Positions 9,654-19,520 of a stretch of 64,000 nucleotides of DNA are shown one piece after another (within the stretch, counting starts at the first letter, position 1; each line of letters starts with the position of its first letter). Both the position numbers and the translations under genes were made by a program. This DNA comes from Rhizobium rosettiformans (GTDB lineage: Bacteria > Pseudomonadota > Alphaproteobacteria > Rhizobiales > Rhizobiaceae). Below the pieces are notes generated by a model. The model was not told where the DNA came from, searched no databases, and saw only the letters and a program-made list of their open reading frames with translations. The stretch is taken from assembly GCF_016806065.1 (NCBI RefSeq), contig NZ_CP032405.1, forward strand, positions 1,826,001-1,890,000, written 5' to 3'.

Positions 9654-11159
9654 ATGACCTCGAACACTCAGAACGACCTCACCGAACGTCTTGAATTCCT
9701 GGAAATCGATCAGAAGACGCGCGGTACGCTCGCCGAGCTTCGCCCCACGATCAAGGATGTCCTGGGCGGGGCACTCGACAAGTTCTACGCCAAGATTTCG
9801 AAGACCGGAAAGACCGCCGCACATTTCCGCGATGGCGCCCATATGAATGGCGCAAAGAGCGCCCAGATCGGTCATTGGGACAAGGTCGCGAGCGGCAACT
9901 TCGATGAAAACTACGTGCGCGGGGTCACGGCGGTCGGCAAGGCCCATGCCCGTATCGGGCTCGAGCCGCGCTGGTATATCGGTGGCTACTCCATGCTGGT
10001 CGGCGAACTTCTGGCCGGCATCCTGGTCAAGCACTGGCCTTTCCCGTTCGGCAAACAGCATGCCGCCTCGCTCGCCGACAAGATGCGCGCCGTGGTGAAG
10101 GCCGCCATGCTCGACATGGACTATTCGATTTCCGTCTACCTGGAAGAGCTGGAAAGCCGGCGCCGGGCGCTCGAGGAAGAGCGTGCCCGTTTCGAGGCCG
10201 ATCAGGCGATTGCCATGGAGCATCTGCGTCGTGGCCTGGAATCGCTGGCCCAGGGTGACTTCGAAGCTCGCATGACCACCGACCTGCCTGAGAACTTCAA
10301 GGAGATGGCAGGGTACTACAACGACACGGTCGATCGCCTGAACGTCTCCTTTGCCGCGATCCGCCGCGCCTCGGAAGGTATCCTGACCGGTACGGACGCG
10401 ATCGCTCATGCGTCGGATGAACTTGCCAGCCGCACCACCCGTCAGGCAAGTGGCGTGCAGGAAAGCTCCACCGCCCTGCAGCAACTGTCCGTCAGCGTCA
10501 GCCAGACGGCCGCCAATGCCGAGCGCGCCTCGCAGGAAGTCCGCGATACGCAGCAGCAGGCGAAGACGTCAGGCACGGTTGTGTCGAAAGCGGTCTCCGC
10601 CATGGATGCGATCGAGAAGTCCTCGACCGAGATCTCCAAGATCATCGGCGTGATCGATGAAATTGCCTTCCAGACCAATCTGCTCGCGCTTAACGCCGGC
10701 GTCGAGGCAGCCCGCGCTGGCGATGCCGGCAAGGGCTTTGCCGTGGTCGCCCAGGAAGTCCGCCAGCTTGCCCAGCGCTCAGCCGATGCGGCGAAGGAAA
10801 TCAAGCAGCTGATTTCCCAGAGCTCCGCCCAGGTGAAGGAAGGTGTCGGTCTTGTCACCGGCACCGGGGAAGCCCTGACCGACATCATCACGCGCATCGA
10901 TGCGATCGACACCTTCGTCTCCGACATCGCGACCGCCGCCAAGGATCAGGCGATCGGTCTCAATGAAGTGAACCAGGCGACCCGCAACATGGACCTGCTC
11001 ACCCATGAGAACAGCGACATGGTCGAGCGCACGTCGGACGAGACGCGCCGCCTGCGGACCGAGGTCGCTGGTCTGGTCGAGCAGTTGTCGCAGATCCGAA
11101 CCCGTGGCGACGGCACCATGCCCGAGGCGCGCCAGGTCGGCGGCCGTCGAGCCGCCTGA
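9654..11159 (+). CDS. Second globin-coupled methyl-accepting chemotaxis protein
   Basis: Soluble 501-residue paralogue of the preceding receptor. The protoglobin domain again has [13 protein letters not shown] with the probable haem ligand His98 (KAHAR), then a HAMP-like segment and a signalling bundle with [20 protein letters not shown]. The domains match along the whole length, but the segments around the methylation helices and the C-terminus differ, and there is no NWEEF-type tail. ATG at 9654 was chosen over an upstream in-frame TTG at 9618. The copies have diverged in haem-domain residues outside the motif, so different gas affinity is possible; that is inference. Confidence 0.92.
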   Translation: MTSNTQNDLTERLEFLEIDQKTRGTLAELRPTIKDVLGGALDKFYAKISKTGKTAAHFRDGAHMNGAKSAQIGHWDKVASGNFDENYVRGVTAVGKAHARIGLEPRWYIGGYSMLVGELLAGILVKHWPFPFGKQHAASLADKMRAVVKAAMLDMDYSISVYLEELESRRRALEEERARFEADQAIAMEHLRRGLESLAQGDFEARMTTDLPENFKEMAGYYNDTVDRLNVSFAAIRRASEGILTGTDAIAHASDELASRTTRQASGVQESSTALQQLSVSVSQTAANAERASQEVRDTQQQAKTSGTVVSKAVSAMDAIEKSSTEISKIIGVIDEIAFQTNLLALNAGVEAARAGDAGKGFAVVAQEVRQLAQRSADAAKEIKQLISQSSAQVKEGVGLVTGTGEALTDIITRIDAIDTFVSDIATAAKDQAIGLNEVNQATRNMDLLTHENSDMVERTSDETRRLRTEVAGLVEQLSQIRTRGDGTMPEARQVGGRRAA

Positions 11160-11230
11160 CCGGTTGTCAAACGGGAAGAGCCACGCGTTTTTTCCGTTTC
11201 CTCCGTGGGGAAGTTGCGCTAAGGGAGGCC

Positions 11231-11743
11231 ATGACCATCAAGCCTCTCATCATCCTGCCCGATCCCCTGCTGCGTCAGGTATCCGCGCCCATCGAGCGCG
11301 TCGATGCCGAGCTCGAGCAGTTGATCGATGACATGCTCGAAACCATGTACGAAGCGCCGGGCATCGGCCTTGCCGCGATCCAGGTCGGCGTGCCGCGTCG
11401 GCTGCTCGTCATCGATCTCGCCAAGGAAGGCGAAGAGCCCGCGCCGCTCGTCTACATCAATCCGGAGATCCTCAAGAGCTCGGACGAACGCTCCGTCTAC
11501 GAGGAAGGCTGCCTGTCGATCCCGGACTATTACGCCGAGGTTGAACGTCCGGCCTCGATCACGGTGAAGTCGATCGGCCGCGACGGCAAGGAAACAGTGA
11601 CCGAGGCCGACGGCCTGCTCGCCACTTGCCTTCAGCATGAAATCGACCATCTCAATGGCGTACTTTTCATCGACCATATCTCCCGCCTGAAGCGTGAGAT
11701 GGTGATCAAGAGGTTCACCAAGGCCGCCCGTCAGAAGATCTGA
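11231..11743 (+). CDS. def: Peptide deformylase
   Basis: Metal-dependent removal of the formyl group from nascent N-termini. All three motifs are visible in 170 residues: [10 protein letters not shown] (motif 1, with Ile in place of the common Pro), EGCLSIP with the metal-binding Cys, and QHEIDHLNG with the two metal-binding His and catalytic Glu. First gene of the def-fmt-truA operon; fmt begins 35 bases downstream. AAGGGAGGCC supports the start. Confidence 0.97.
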   Translation: MTIKPLIILPDPLLRQVSAPIERVDAELEQLIDDMLETMYEAPGIGLAAIQVGVPRRLLVIDLAKEGEEPAPLVYINPEILKSSDERSVYEEGCLSIPDYYAEVERPASITVKSIGRDGKETVTEADGLLATCLQHEIDHLNGVLFIDHISRLKREMVIKRFTKAARQKI

Positions 11744-11778
11744 TCCCGGGCGTCAGCAACCGCCTCGAGGCAGACACG

Positions 11779-12723
11779 ATGGCACTTCGCATCATATTCA
11801 TGGGCACGCCGGATTTCTCCGTCGCGACCCTGAAAGCGCTGCATGCGGCGGGCCACCAGATCGTCATGGCCTACTCGCAGCCGCCTCGTCCCGGTGGCCG
11901 TCGTGGTCTCGATCTGCAGAAGTCGCCCGTTCATCAAGCCGCCGAGGACCTCGGTATCGAAGTCCGCCACCCCCTGAATTTTCGCGATCAGGCCGACCGG
12001 GACGCCTTCGTTGCGCTTCAGGCCGACGTCGCGGTGGTCGTTGCCTATGGCTTGCTGGTGCCGGAAGCGATCCTGAACGGCACGCGTCTCGGCGCCTATA
12101 ATGGCCATGCCTCACTCCTGCCGCGTTGGCGGGGTGCTGCCCCCATCCAGCGCGCCATCATGGCCGGTGATGCCGAGACCGGCATGATGGTCATGAAAAT
12201 GGATAGGGGCCTCGACACGGGCCCGGTTGCACTCACGCGCAAAGTCGCGATCGATCCAGACATGACAGCCGGCGAACTGCACGATGCCCTGAGCCTCGCA
12301 GGTGCCGAAGCCATGGTCGAGGCAATGGCGAAGCTCGAAGCGGGTACTCTGGAAACGGTCGTTCAGGCCGAAGACGGTGTGCTCTACGCGGCAAAGATCG
12401 ATAAGGCCGAGACCCGCGTCGACTTCTCCCGTTCGGCAACCGAGGTCCACAACCATATCCGCGGCCTCTCGCCCTTCCCGGGCGCCTGGACCGAGATCGA
12501 GGTCAATGGCAAGCCCGAGCGCGTCAAGCTCCTCGCCTCGCATCTCGCCGAGAAGGATAAAGTGATGGCGGCTGCCGGCACGGCCCTTGACGAGCACCTG
12601 ACGATCGCTTGCGGTACGGGCGCAATCAGCCTCGTCCGCCTCCAGAAGGCCGGCGGCAAGGTACTGAACGCGGAAGACTTCCTGCGCGGCACCCCGTTGC
12701 CCAAGGGCACGGTGATCGCCTGA
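11779..12723 (+). CDS. fmt: Methionyl-tRNA formyltransferase
   Basis: Formylates initiator Met-tRNA using 10-formyltetrahydrofolate (314 residues). The catalytic-domain signature [17 protein letters not shown] is intact, with the active-site Asn in [10 protein letters not shown], and the C-terminal OB-like domain begins around [14 protein letters not shown]. It is functionally paired with def, which removes the formyl group later. The stop shares one base with the truA start (TGATG), pointing to translational coupling. Confidence 0.97.
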   Translation: MALRIIFMGTPDFSVATLKALHAAGHQIVMAYSQPPRPGGRRGLDLQKSPVHQAAEDLGIEVRHPLNFRDQADRDAFVALQADVAVVVAYGLLVPEAILNGTRLGAYNGHASLLPRWRGAAPIQRAIMAGDAETGMMVMKMDRGLDTGPVALTRKVAIDPDMTAGELHDALSLAGAEAMVEAMAKLEAGTLETVVQAEDGVLYAAKIDKAETRVDFSRSATEVHNHIRGLSPFPGAWTEIEVNGKPERVKLLASHLAEKDKVMAAAGTALDEHLTIACGTGAISLVRLQKAGGKVLNAEDFLRGTPLPKGTVIA

Positions 12724-13490
12724 TGCCGCGCTTCCGCATGACCGTCGAATATGATGGCTCGGCCTATGTCGGCTGGCAGCGCCAGGAGAACGGCCATTCC
12801 ATCCAGGCCGCGCTCGAACAGGCGATCCTGTCTTTGACCAGCGAGACTGTGGTGATCCGGGGCGCCGGCCGCACCGATTCCGGTGTGCATGCGATGGGCC
12901 AGGTGATCCATGCCGATCTCTCTCGCGCCTGGGTGCCGCACAAGTTGCGAAATGCATTGAACGCCCATCTCGCCATGGCGTCGGAACAGGTCGCCGTACT
13001 CGAGGTACAGGCTGTCCCGGACGAGTTCGACGCGCGCTTCTCGGCGCTTCGCCGGCATTATCTCTACCGGATCATCACCCGCCCGGCGCGCTTAGCGCTG
13101 GAGGACAAGCGGGCCTGGTGGGTGCCGAAGCCGCTCGATCACGAGGCCATGCATGCGGCAGCACAGCAGCTCGTCGGTCACCACGACTTCACCACCTTCC
13201 GCTCGGCCCATTGCCAGGCAAAGAGCCCCGTCCGCACGCTGGATCGTCTGGATGTCACGCGCTCCGACAATCTCATCGAGATCCGCGCCACGGCCCAGAG
13301 CTTTCTGCACAATCAGATCCGGTCTTTCGCCGGCACGCTGAAGCTTGCCGGCGAGGGCAAGATGACACCTTCAGATGTGCGCGGTGCGCTCGAAGCCCGT
13401 GACCGTGCAGCCTGCGGGCCTGTCGCCCCGCCGGAAGGACTGTTCTTCATGGCTGTGGATTATCCCGGTGACAAGCCCTTTAGCGGCTGA
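12723..13490 (+). CDS. truA: tRNA pseudouridine synthase A
   Basis: Isomerises U38-U40 in tRNA anticodon arms to pseudouridine. The 255-residue protein starts [19 protein letters not shown] and has the catalytic motif [12 protein letters not shown], with the essential Asp in RTD. The C-terminal half carries the usual [13 protein letters not shown]. The start overlaps the fmt stop by one base; a longer upstream open frame lies inside fmt in another frame and is not used. Last gene of the operon. Confidence 0.96.
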   Translation: MPRFRMTVEYDGSAYVGWQRQENGHSIQAALEQAILSLTSETVVIRGAGRTDSGVHAMGQVIHADLSRAWVPHKLRNALNAHLAMASEQVAVLEVQAVPDEFDARFSALRRHYLYRIITRPARLALEDKRAWWVPKPLDHEAMHAAAQQLVGHHDFTTFRSAHCQAKSPVRTLDRLDVTRSDNLIEIRATAQSFLHNQIRSFAGTLKLAGEGKMTPSDVRGALEARDRAACGPVAPPEGLFFMAVDYPGDKPFSG

Positions 13491-13499
13491 GGCTCAGTC

Positions 13500-14096
13500 T
13501 CAGCCCGGATAGACGCCGAGATAGCGTTGCAGCATCTCGGCAATGATCATTGCCGGCACGAGCAGGATCAGAACGATGGTCGAAACCATCAGCAACTGGT
13601 CGCCGACGATCATGCGCATGATACGAAAGAGTGCCGCGATGACCGCGATCATCAGCAGGAACCACAACAGCGCCACGATGCCCGCCAGGCCTGGCAGGAA
13701 CATCATCACCAGGACCAGCAGGCCGTAGGAATAGGAGACCGGCAGCGCGAGCCAGTTGGTGACCACCACCATGGACGCGAACTTCTCGCCGATCCCGATA
13801 GTCCAGCAGAGAACCCCCAGCAGGATCAGCGGAAAGAGCCAGTTCGACGCCTCGACCAGTGCAAGGCGGAAGAAGAAAAGTGCGCCCGTCTCCGTCCCCT
13901 CCGGCAGGCCCTGGAGATAGAGCAGTCGCCACCAGGCAAACGAGATCAGAATGGCCGGCAGTGCCCAGAGGATCGACCAGAAGGAGCGCATCGCGCCACG
14001 ATCGCTGAGGTCGAGATAGGAAAAGCCTGATGGATCCTGCTTGAACAGCAGCCAGAGGCCCCTGAGATAGAACTCGACCTCTTTAAGAGTCGGCAT
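13500..14096 (-). CDS. Multi-pass membrane protein of unknown function, downstream of dapE
   Basis: A 198-residue protein with a short soluble N-terminus ([18 protein letters not shown]) and about five hydrophobic segments, the last two around [15 protein letters not shown] and [18 protein letters not shown] do not recognise a characterised family. Its start lies 14 bases inside the dapE 3' end, so it is the distal gene of the dapD-DUF805-dapE transcript and is probably translationally coupled to dapE. It converges on truA, only 9 bases away. A transporter or envelope role is possible but unsupported. Confidence 0.8.
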   Translation of the reverse strand: MPTLKEVEFYLRGLWLLFKQDPSGFSYLDLSDRGAMRSFWSILWALPAILISFAWWRLLYLQGLPEGTETGALFFFRLALVEASNWLFPLILLGVLCWTIGIGEKFASMVVVTNWLALPVSYSYGLLVLVMMFLPGLAGIVALLWFLLMIAVIAALFRIMRMIVGDQLLMVSTIVLILLVPAMIIAEMLQRYLGVYPG

Positions 14097-15276
14097 GGGC
14101 GAACCACTGTTCGATGAAGGTCTGATAGATCACGGTGAGCGTTTCCAGATCCGAAACGGCGACCCGCTCGTCGACCATATGCATGGTCTGGCCGACGAGG
14201 CCGAATTCGACGACGGGGCAATAATCTTTGATGAACCGCGCATCCGAGGTGCCGCCCGTCGTCGAGAGCTTCGGCGTCTTGCCTGTCACCGTCTCGATCG
14301 CACCCGACAGCGAGGCGATCAGCGCATTGTTACGCGTCAGGAAAACATGGCTCGGCCGCTCCGACCAGGTGATGTCGTAGCCGATCGCGGCCCGTTCCGG
14401 GCGAAGTTCTGGATCGACAGCGGCCTCATCGAGACGGCGAATGATCTCTGTCTTGACACTGTCTGCAGTCCAGACATCGTTGAAGCGGATGTTGAACTTG
14501 AAGCGCGCCGAAGCTGGAATGACGTTCGTCGCCGCATTGCCGACATCAATGGTGGTGACTTCGAGGTTGGACGGCTGGAAGTTCTCTGTGCCTTGATCGA
14601 AGGCCGGGAACATCAGGCTCTTCGCAAGCGACAGTGCTCCACGTACCGGATTGTCGGCGAGATGCGGATAGGCCGCATGGCCTTGCACGCCCTTCACCGT
14701 CACTGTCCCCGAGACCGAACCACGCCGGCCGATCTTGATCATGTCGCCGAGTGTATCGGGATTGGTGGGCTCACCGACCAGGCAGGCATCCCAGCGCTCG
14801 CCACGCGTCGCCGCCCATTCGAGCAACTTCACCGTGCCGTTGACGGCAGGTCCCTCTTCGTCACCGGTGATCAGCAGCGAGACCGAACCCTTCGGCACTT
14901 TTCCGGCTTCGACCAGCCGCGCATAGGCGGCGATGAAGCAGGCGATTCCGCCCTTCATATCGACGGCGCCACGGCCATAGAGCATGCCGTCTCTGATATC
15001 GCCGGAGAACGGGCCAGCGCTCCAGTCGGTCTCGGCACCGACGGGCACGACATCGCTATGGCCGGCAAACATCAGATGCGGACCATCCTCGCCGGCCCGG
15101 GCATAGAGGTTCTCGATATCGGGCGTGCCCTCGTCCTTGGCGACCATTCGGTCCACCTTGAAGCCAAGAGGCGAGAGGAGACCTTCGAGCACATCGAGCG
15201 CGCCGCCTTCGGCGGGCGTGACGGAGGGGCAGCGGATAAGGGCCTGGAGGACGTCGACGGGATTGGTTGCGGTCAT
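14083..15276 (-). CDS. dapE: Succinyl-diaminopimelate desuccinylase
   Basis: Hydrolyses N-succinyl-LL-diaminopimelate in lysine and peptidoglycan precursor synthesis (397 residues). M20 metallopeptidase motifs: [11 protein letters not shown] with the first metal-binding His/Asp, [10 protein letters not shown], and the catalytic Glu pair in TGDEEGPA. The dimerisation domain follows from about residue 180. ATG at 15276 was chosen; a GTG two codons earlier is possible. It works two steps after dapD, which lies upstream in the same operon with DUF805 between. Confidence 0.96.
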   Translation of the reverse strand: MTATNPVDVLQALIRCPSVTPAEGGALDVLEGLLSPLGFKVDRMVAKDEGTPDIENLYARAGEDGPHLMFAGHSDVVPVGAETDWSAGPFSGDIRDGMLYGRGAVDMKGGIACFIAAYARLVEAGKVPKGSVSLLITGDEEGPAVNGTVKLLEWAATRGERWDACLVGEPTNPDTLGDMIKIGRRGSVSGTVTVKGVQGHAAYPHLADNPVRGALSLAKSLMFPAFDQGTENFQPSNLEVTTIDVGNAATNVIPASARFKFNIRFNDVWTADSVKTEIIRRLDEAAVDPELRPERAAIGYDITWSERPSHVFLTRNNALIASLSGAIETVTGKTPKLSTTGGTSDARFIKDYCPVVEFGLVGQTMHMVDERVAVSDLETLTVIYQTFIEQWFAHADS

Positions 15277-15387
15277 GGACACTTTTACGGGATTGGCCGA
15301 GGTCCGGTTCAGCCCGGCCGTCGGTGCCTTGAGAAGATCAGGCAGACTTAGCCGATCCGCTGGGGCCTGTCACCCACCACGCGCCCC

Positions 15388-15768
15388 TCAGGGCGAACGC
15401 ATATCAGGACCCGGTCCATAGCGGTTCTCATCCTCGACCGAGGGCCAGACACAAAGCACAAAGAAAATGATCAGCGAGAACGCAGGCATGATCAGGAGCG
15501 CCGCCACCACACCGGGCATGCCGATGTCGTGCAGCCTTTTAGTGCCGAGCATCAGCAACGACAGCAGGGAGAGGGAAGCTGAGGCAAGGAAGAGCGAGAG
15601 GAACCCGGACGTGACCTGTTCGTCCGATTGCCCCGTGATAAACGCGAGCACGGCCGCATTCGTCATCATCCAGAATAGTGTGCCGAGGATGAAGATGCGC
15701 CGGCCGATGCGCCCGTCCCAAAGGAAGAGCGCCCAGCCGACGGTGGTCTCACGCCCCGGCGTCGCCAT
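15388..15768 (-). CDS. DUF805 family membrane protein
   Basis: Small inner-membrane protein (126 residues) with the DUF805 features: an N-terminal GRIGRRIFILG, three to four hydrophobic segments and the conserved KRLHDIGMPG loop. The function is unknown. The start lies 5 bases after the dapD stop, so it is translated as part of the dap operon. The upstream open frame inside dapD is a different frame and not coding. Confidence 0.85.
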   Translation of the reverse strand: MATPGRETTVGWALFLWDGRIGRRIFILGTLFWMMTNAAVLAFITGQSDEQVTSGFLSLFLASASLSLLSLLMLGTKRLHDIGMPGVVAALLIMPAFSLIIFFVLCVWPSVEDENRYGPGPDMRSP

Positions 15769-15773
15769 CAGGC

Positions 15774-16634
15774 TCAGTCGCGCAACAATTCGTTGATGCC
15801 GGTCTTCGAGCGGGTCTTTTCGTCGACGCGCTTGACGATGACGGCGCAATAGAGATGCGGCGCCGGCAGACCATTCGCCATGACGGCATTGCCCGACGGC
15901 ATCGAGCCGGCAACGACGACGGAATAGGGCGGCACTTCGCCATACATCACTTCGCCCGTGGCACGATCGACGATCTTTGTCGACTTGCCGATGTAAACGC
16001 CCATGCCGAGCACCGAGCCTTCGCGGATGATGCAGCCCTCGACGACTTCCGAGCGGGCGCCGATGAAGCAATTGTCCTCAATGATTGTCGGGCCGGCCTG
16101 CAGTGGCTCGAGAACGCCGCCGATGCCCACGCCGCCGGAAAGGTGAACATTGGCGCCGATCTGGGCGCAGGAGCCGACGGTCGCCCAGGTGTCAACCATG
16201 GTGTTTTCACCGACATAGGCGCCGAGATTGACAAAGGACGGCATCAGAACGACGCCCTTGGAAACGTAAGCCGAACGGCGGACGACGGCATTCGGCACGG
16301 CGCGGAAACCGGCCGAGCGGAATTCGCTTTCGCCCCAGCCTTCGAACTTCGACGGCACCTTGTCCCACCAGGTGGAAGCACCCGGGCCGCCCTTGACGAC
16401 TTCCATATCGTTCAGGCGGAAGGAGAGGAGCACGGCCTTCTTCAGCCACTGATGCACGGTCCAGCTGCCGTCTTCGCCGCGGGCTGCGACGCGAACCTGG
16501 CCGCTGTCGAGAAGGTTGAGCGCTGTCTCGACGGCATCGCGGATCTCGCCCTTGGTCGCCGTCGTGACGGTATCGCGATTGTCGAATGCCGCTTCGATGA
16601 CGTGTTCGAGCTGGGCGAGATCGGTGGCGCTCAT
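15774..16634 (-). CDS. dapD: 2,3,4,5-tetrahydropyridine-2,6-dicarboxylate N-succinyltransferase
   Basis: Adds succinyl to tetrahydrodipicolinate in the succinylase branch of the diaminopimelate/lysine pathway (286 residues). An N-terminal helical domain is followed by a left-handed beta-helix of hexapeptide repeats, visible from about residue 125 ([20 protein letters not shown], then [12 protein letters not shown]). AAGGAATTCAG supports the ATG at 16634. First gene of the unit with DUF805, dapE and the membrane protein; divergent from the LOG-family gene. Confidence 0.96.
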   Translation of the reverse strand: MSATDLAQLEHVIEAAFDNRDTVTTATKGEIRDAVETALNLLDSGQVRVAARGEDGSWTVHQWLKKAVLLSFRLNDMEVVKGGPGASTWWDKVPSKFEGWGESEFRSAGFRAVPNAVVRRSAYVSKGVVLMPSFVNLGAYVGENTMVDTWATVGSCAQIGANVHLSGGVGIGGVLEPLQAGPTIIEDNCFIGARSEVVEGCIIREGSVLGMGVYIGKSTKIVDRATGEVMYGEVPPYSVVVAGSMPSGNAVMANGLPAPHLYCAVIVKRVDEKTRSKTGINELLRD

Positions 16635-16772
16635 CTGAATTCCTTAAACTTCGTTGTCTACCGTGGGGATGGAAACGATCAGGACCTGATCGAAAATTCG
16701 CGCAAAGCTCTAGCGCATAAAGGGCTGGAAGAAAACAGCCGCAGGAGCTCTGCGCTTTGGAAAGGAAGAGGC

Positions 16773-17651
16773 ATGGCACGGTGGAAGAACGGCAAGCACA
16801 GGCGCAAGGACGGATCCTGGGATCCCTTGAAGGATAGCTCGACCGACAAGCAGACAGCTGAAGTCATTCCGCGCACCCCGCAATCGGCGTCTTCGTCCTA
16901 TACGCTGGCCTATGTCGACGACGAATTCCTTTGCCGCGAGGAACTGCGCCCGGTCCGTCTGCAGCTCGAACTGCTGAAGACCGAGATGATCCTGACCGAG
17001 CGCAGCATCAAGTCGACGGTCGTCATGTTCGGCGGCGCGCGCATCCCAGCACCTGGCGAAGCTGCCTGGGCGGCGAAGAACGATATCCAGAAGAAGAACC
17101 TGGAAGACGCTTCGATCTATTATGAGGAAGCCCGCAAGTTTGCTCAGCTCTGCTCTGAGCATGCACAACACAGCGACTACCAGGAATATGTGGTCGTGAC
17201 CGGCGGCGGACCGGGTGTCATGGAAGCTGGCAATCGCGGTGCTCAGGAGGTCGGCGCGCCCTCGATCGGCCTCAACATCGTCCTGCCGCACGAACAGGCG
17301 CCCAACCCCTATGTGACGCCGGAACTCAGCTTCAACTTCCACTATTTCGCCATCCGCAAGATGCATTTCCTGATGCGCGCCAAGGCGATCACCATCTTTC
17401 CAGGCGGCTTCGGCACGCTGGACGAATTTTTCGAAACGATCACGCTGATCCAGACCAAGCGTATGGCGCCGATCCCGCTGATCCTTTTCTCCCGCGCCTT
17501 CTGGGAGGACATCGTCAACTTCGAGGCGCTTGCCGCCTTCGGCACGATCGCCCCTGACGATCTCAAGCTTTTCCAGTTTGCCGAAACGGCCGAAGAGGCC
17601 TGGAAGATCATCGCGGACTTCTATGATCTCAACGAAGAAACGGCCCCGTAA
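16773..17651 (+). CDS. LOG family / TIGR00730 Rossmann-fold protein (possible cytokinin-activating phosphoribohydrolase)
   Basis: 292 residues. The central part is a lysine-decarboxylase-like Rossmann fold with the LOG signatures VVTGGGPGVMEAGNRGA and PGGFGTLDEFFE, which contain the catalytic Arg/Glu context of nucleoside-monophosphate phosphoribohydrolases. LOG proteins release cytokinin bases from their ribotides; long bacterial members may instead act on other nucleotides. An N-terminal extension of about 90 residues (basic start MARWKNGKHRRKDGSWD) is longer than in plant LOG. The start at 16773 has GGAAAGGAAGAGG before it; the open frame upstream is antisense to dapD. Confidence 0.88.
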   Translation: MARWKNGKHRRKDGSWDPLKDSSTDKQTAEVIPRTPQSASSSYTLAYVDDEFLCREELRPVRLQLELLKTEMILTERSIKSTVVMFGGARIPAPGEAAWAAKNDIQKKNLEDASIYYEEARKFAQLCSEHAQHSDYQEYVVVTGGGPGVMEAGNRGAQEVGAPSIGLNIVLPHEQAPNPYVTPELSFNFHYFAIRKMHFLMRAKAITIFPGGFGTLDEFFETITLIQTKRMAPIPLILFSRAFWEDIVNFEALAAFGTIAPDDLKLFQFAETAEEAWKIIADFYDLNEETAP

Positions 17652-17661
17652 GGGGCCGTTT
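17638..17661 (+). terminator. Intrinsic terminator overlapping the LOG-family stop codon
   Basis: Perfect 10-bp stem AAACGGCCCC / GGGGCCGTTT around a GTAA loop that contains the last two bases before, and part of, the TAA stop. It ends in TTT and lies between convergent genes. Confidence 0.75.
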
Positions 17662-17690
17662 CGGCACTCATCGATCTGCGGAGATCCGCA

Positions 17691-18374
17691 TCAGCGGAAC
17701 ATCACCGGCCGCTTCGGCATGTCGTCGGCGCTGATGAAACCGTCATTGTTGCGGTCCATGCGGGTGAACATCCGGTCGACCATGGCGGTGGCCTCCGCCT
17801 GGCTGATCTGGCCGTTTTCGTCGGTATCGGCCACCCGCATCATGCGACCTGCGCCGCGCATACCATCCGGACCACGACGATTTTCACCGCGCTCGGCACG
17901 TTCATTGTGCCAACCTTGACGCTTGCCGTGCGGGCCCTTGCCATCGCGCGCTTCGCCACGCGGGCCGTCGTTCATGGCCTGCTCCTGCGGTGCATCACCC
18001 GGGGGTAGGGTGGGTGCGTCGGCCTTGGCCGCTTCCCGTGCCGCCTGGCGCTCGGCCCGCATGGCTTCACGGTTGGCCTTGTACTCCTCGCGCATCGCTT
18101 CGCGGTGCTGGCGTATCTCGCCTGGTGTCAGCACGCCGTCCTTGTCGGCATCGATGGCGGCAAACAGCGCGGTGCTTGCTGCTGTCGCTTCTTCCTTGCT
18201 GATCTTGCCGTCTTTGTTGGTGTCATGCTGCTGCAGCATCTGCACGAACATCGCTTCCGGACCACCACGGCCGGGGCCCCGGCGTTCACCGCGGTCCTGT
18301 GCGAAGGCGCTGCCAGCCGTGCCGATCATCAGAGAGGCGGCCACGGCGGCCAGCGTCAGGGTCTTGCCGTTCAT
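17691..18374 (-). CDS. Exported EF-hand calcium-binding protein
   Basis: 227 residues with a Sec signal peptide (cleavage after GSAFA). Four EF-hand loops are readable: DTNKDGKISKEE, DADKDGVLTPGE, DTDENGQISQAE and DRNNDGFISADD, arranged as two pairs separated by a low-complexity linker rich in Arg, Glu, Gly and Pro. It probably acts in the periplasm or outside the cell as a Ca2+ binder or buffer. AAGGATACCAA supports the start. Such proteins are common in rhizobia with few assigned roles. Confidence 0.9.
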   Translation of the reverse strand: MNGKTLTLAAVAASLMIGTAGSAFAQDRGERRGPGRGGPEAMFVQMLQQHDTNKDGKISKEEATAASTALFAAIDADKDGVLTPGEIRQHREAMREEYKANREAMRAERQAAREAAKADAPTLPPGDAPQEQAMNDGPRGEARDGKGPHGKRQGWHNERAERGENRRGPDGMRGAGRMMRVADTDENGQISQAEATAMVDRMFTRMDRNNDGFISADDMPKRPVMFR

Positions 18375-18481
18375 TTGGTATCCTTTCGAGTATCTGCTTC
18401 GATGGGATGACCGTAGAGGCGGGCGGGCTCAGGCCCTACTTAACTCTCGGTAAGCTGCATGAAACTTTCGTAAGCTTGCGC

Positions 18482-19201
18482 TCACACTGCATGGGAGAGC
18501 AGCCGCTGCAGGAAGGTCGTGAGATCGTCGGTGAGATAGTCGACGACATCGGCATCGATATGCTCGACCCGCTCCCAGGTCTCCAGGATCGCGGTATCCA
18601 GATTGCGCGGCACAAGCAGCACGGTCTTCATGCCCAGCGCCTTAGGCACCATCAGATTGCGCGGCAGGTCCTCGAACATGGCGGCATGTTTGGTGTCGAT
18701 GCGGTTCAAACTCGCGAACTTGTCATAGGTTGATCCGGCAGGCTTGGGTACGTAATCGGCAGCGACAATGTCGAAGATGTCGTCGAAATGGTCGAGGATG
18801 CCGAGTGCCCGCGCAGCCGCTTCCGCATGCGCAACCGTGCCGTTGGTGAAGATGAATTTTCGACCCGGCAGCTGCTTGATCGCAGTGCCCAACGCCTCGT
18901 CCGGGATCAGGGCCGAATAGTCGATCGCATGCGCCCGCTCTAGAAACGCGTTCGGATCGACCTTGTGGTGCAGCATCAGTCCGGCGAGCGTCGTGCCGTG
19001 TTCATGGTAGTAGCGCTTCTGCAGCAGTTTCGCCTCTGCCGGCTCCATCTGCAGCAATTCAGCCACGAAACCGGTCATGTTCGTGTCGATCTGCGCGAAG
19101 AGATTGATGTGATGCGGATAGAGCGTGTTGTCGAGGTCGAAGACCCAGTCGCGCACATGGGAAAAGTCGGCGGGCGAGGGGATCTTGGCTGGCGTGTTCA
19201 T
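18482..19201 (-). CDS. Pyrimidine 5'-nucleotidase (HAD superfamily, SDT1-like)
   Basis: HAD-type phosphatase of 239 residues. Motif I DLDNTLYP (nucleophile Asp and acid/base Asp), motif II FTNGT and motif III with Lys then EDLPRN are all present. SDT1-like members dephosphorylate UMP and CMP. Two adjacent ATGs occur (19204 and 19201); AGAGGAC spacing favours the second. In related genomes this gene lies next to dapD; here two genes separate them. Confidence 0.88.
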   Translation of the reverse strand: MNTPAKIPSPADFSHVRDWVFDLDNTLYPHHINLFAQIDTNMTGFVAELLQMEPAEAKLLQKRYYHEHGTTLAGLMLHHKVDPNAFLERAHAIDYSALIPDEALGTAIKQLPGRKFIFTNGTVAHAEAAARALGILDHFDDIFDIVAADYVPKPAGSTYDKFASLNRIDTKHAAMFEDLPRNLMVPKALGMKTVLLVPRNLDTAILETWERVEHIDADVVDYLTDDLTTFLQRLLSHAV

Positions 19202-19204
19202 CAT

Positions 19205-19520
19205 GTCCTCTTGGGCAGTGCGAAGGGCCTGACGACATCAGGCGCGTTGCCTCTAATTAGCATTGGTCGCCGCTTCGGGAAGTGCTATCTGGGAAAGATG
19301 GGAAAGAAGATGGCGATTTCGGCGATGGAACGGGTCGTGGTCCTGCAGGATCGCAAGCGCCTGCCCGCGCGCTTCCATCCGGTGAGTTCAGGCACGATTC
19401 GCCAGCGTCAGGCGTGAGCCGCAGGACCTGAGGCGTAAGCTCAAGGCCTAACCGCGACCTTTTCCGATCTCCTGCCGCAAGCCGACACCCCCGCGCTTCG
19501 GCCTTTCTGGACGCTTTCCC
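19205..19520. other. Intergenic region without recognised content
   Basis: 316 bases between divergent genes, so it must hold promoters for both, but no clear -35/-10 pair stands out. A short open frame ending at 19417 (contains AMERVVVLQDRKRLPARFHP) has no ribosome-binding site or recognisable family and is not called. Confidence 0.5.

Noticed and set aside
19309..19417. Short plus-strand frame before the EamA gene
   Set aside because: No ribosome-binding site, no family and no conservation evidence.
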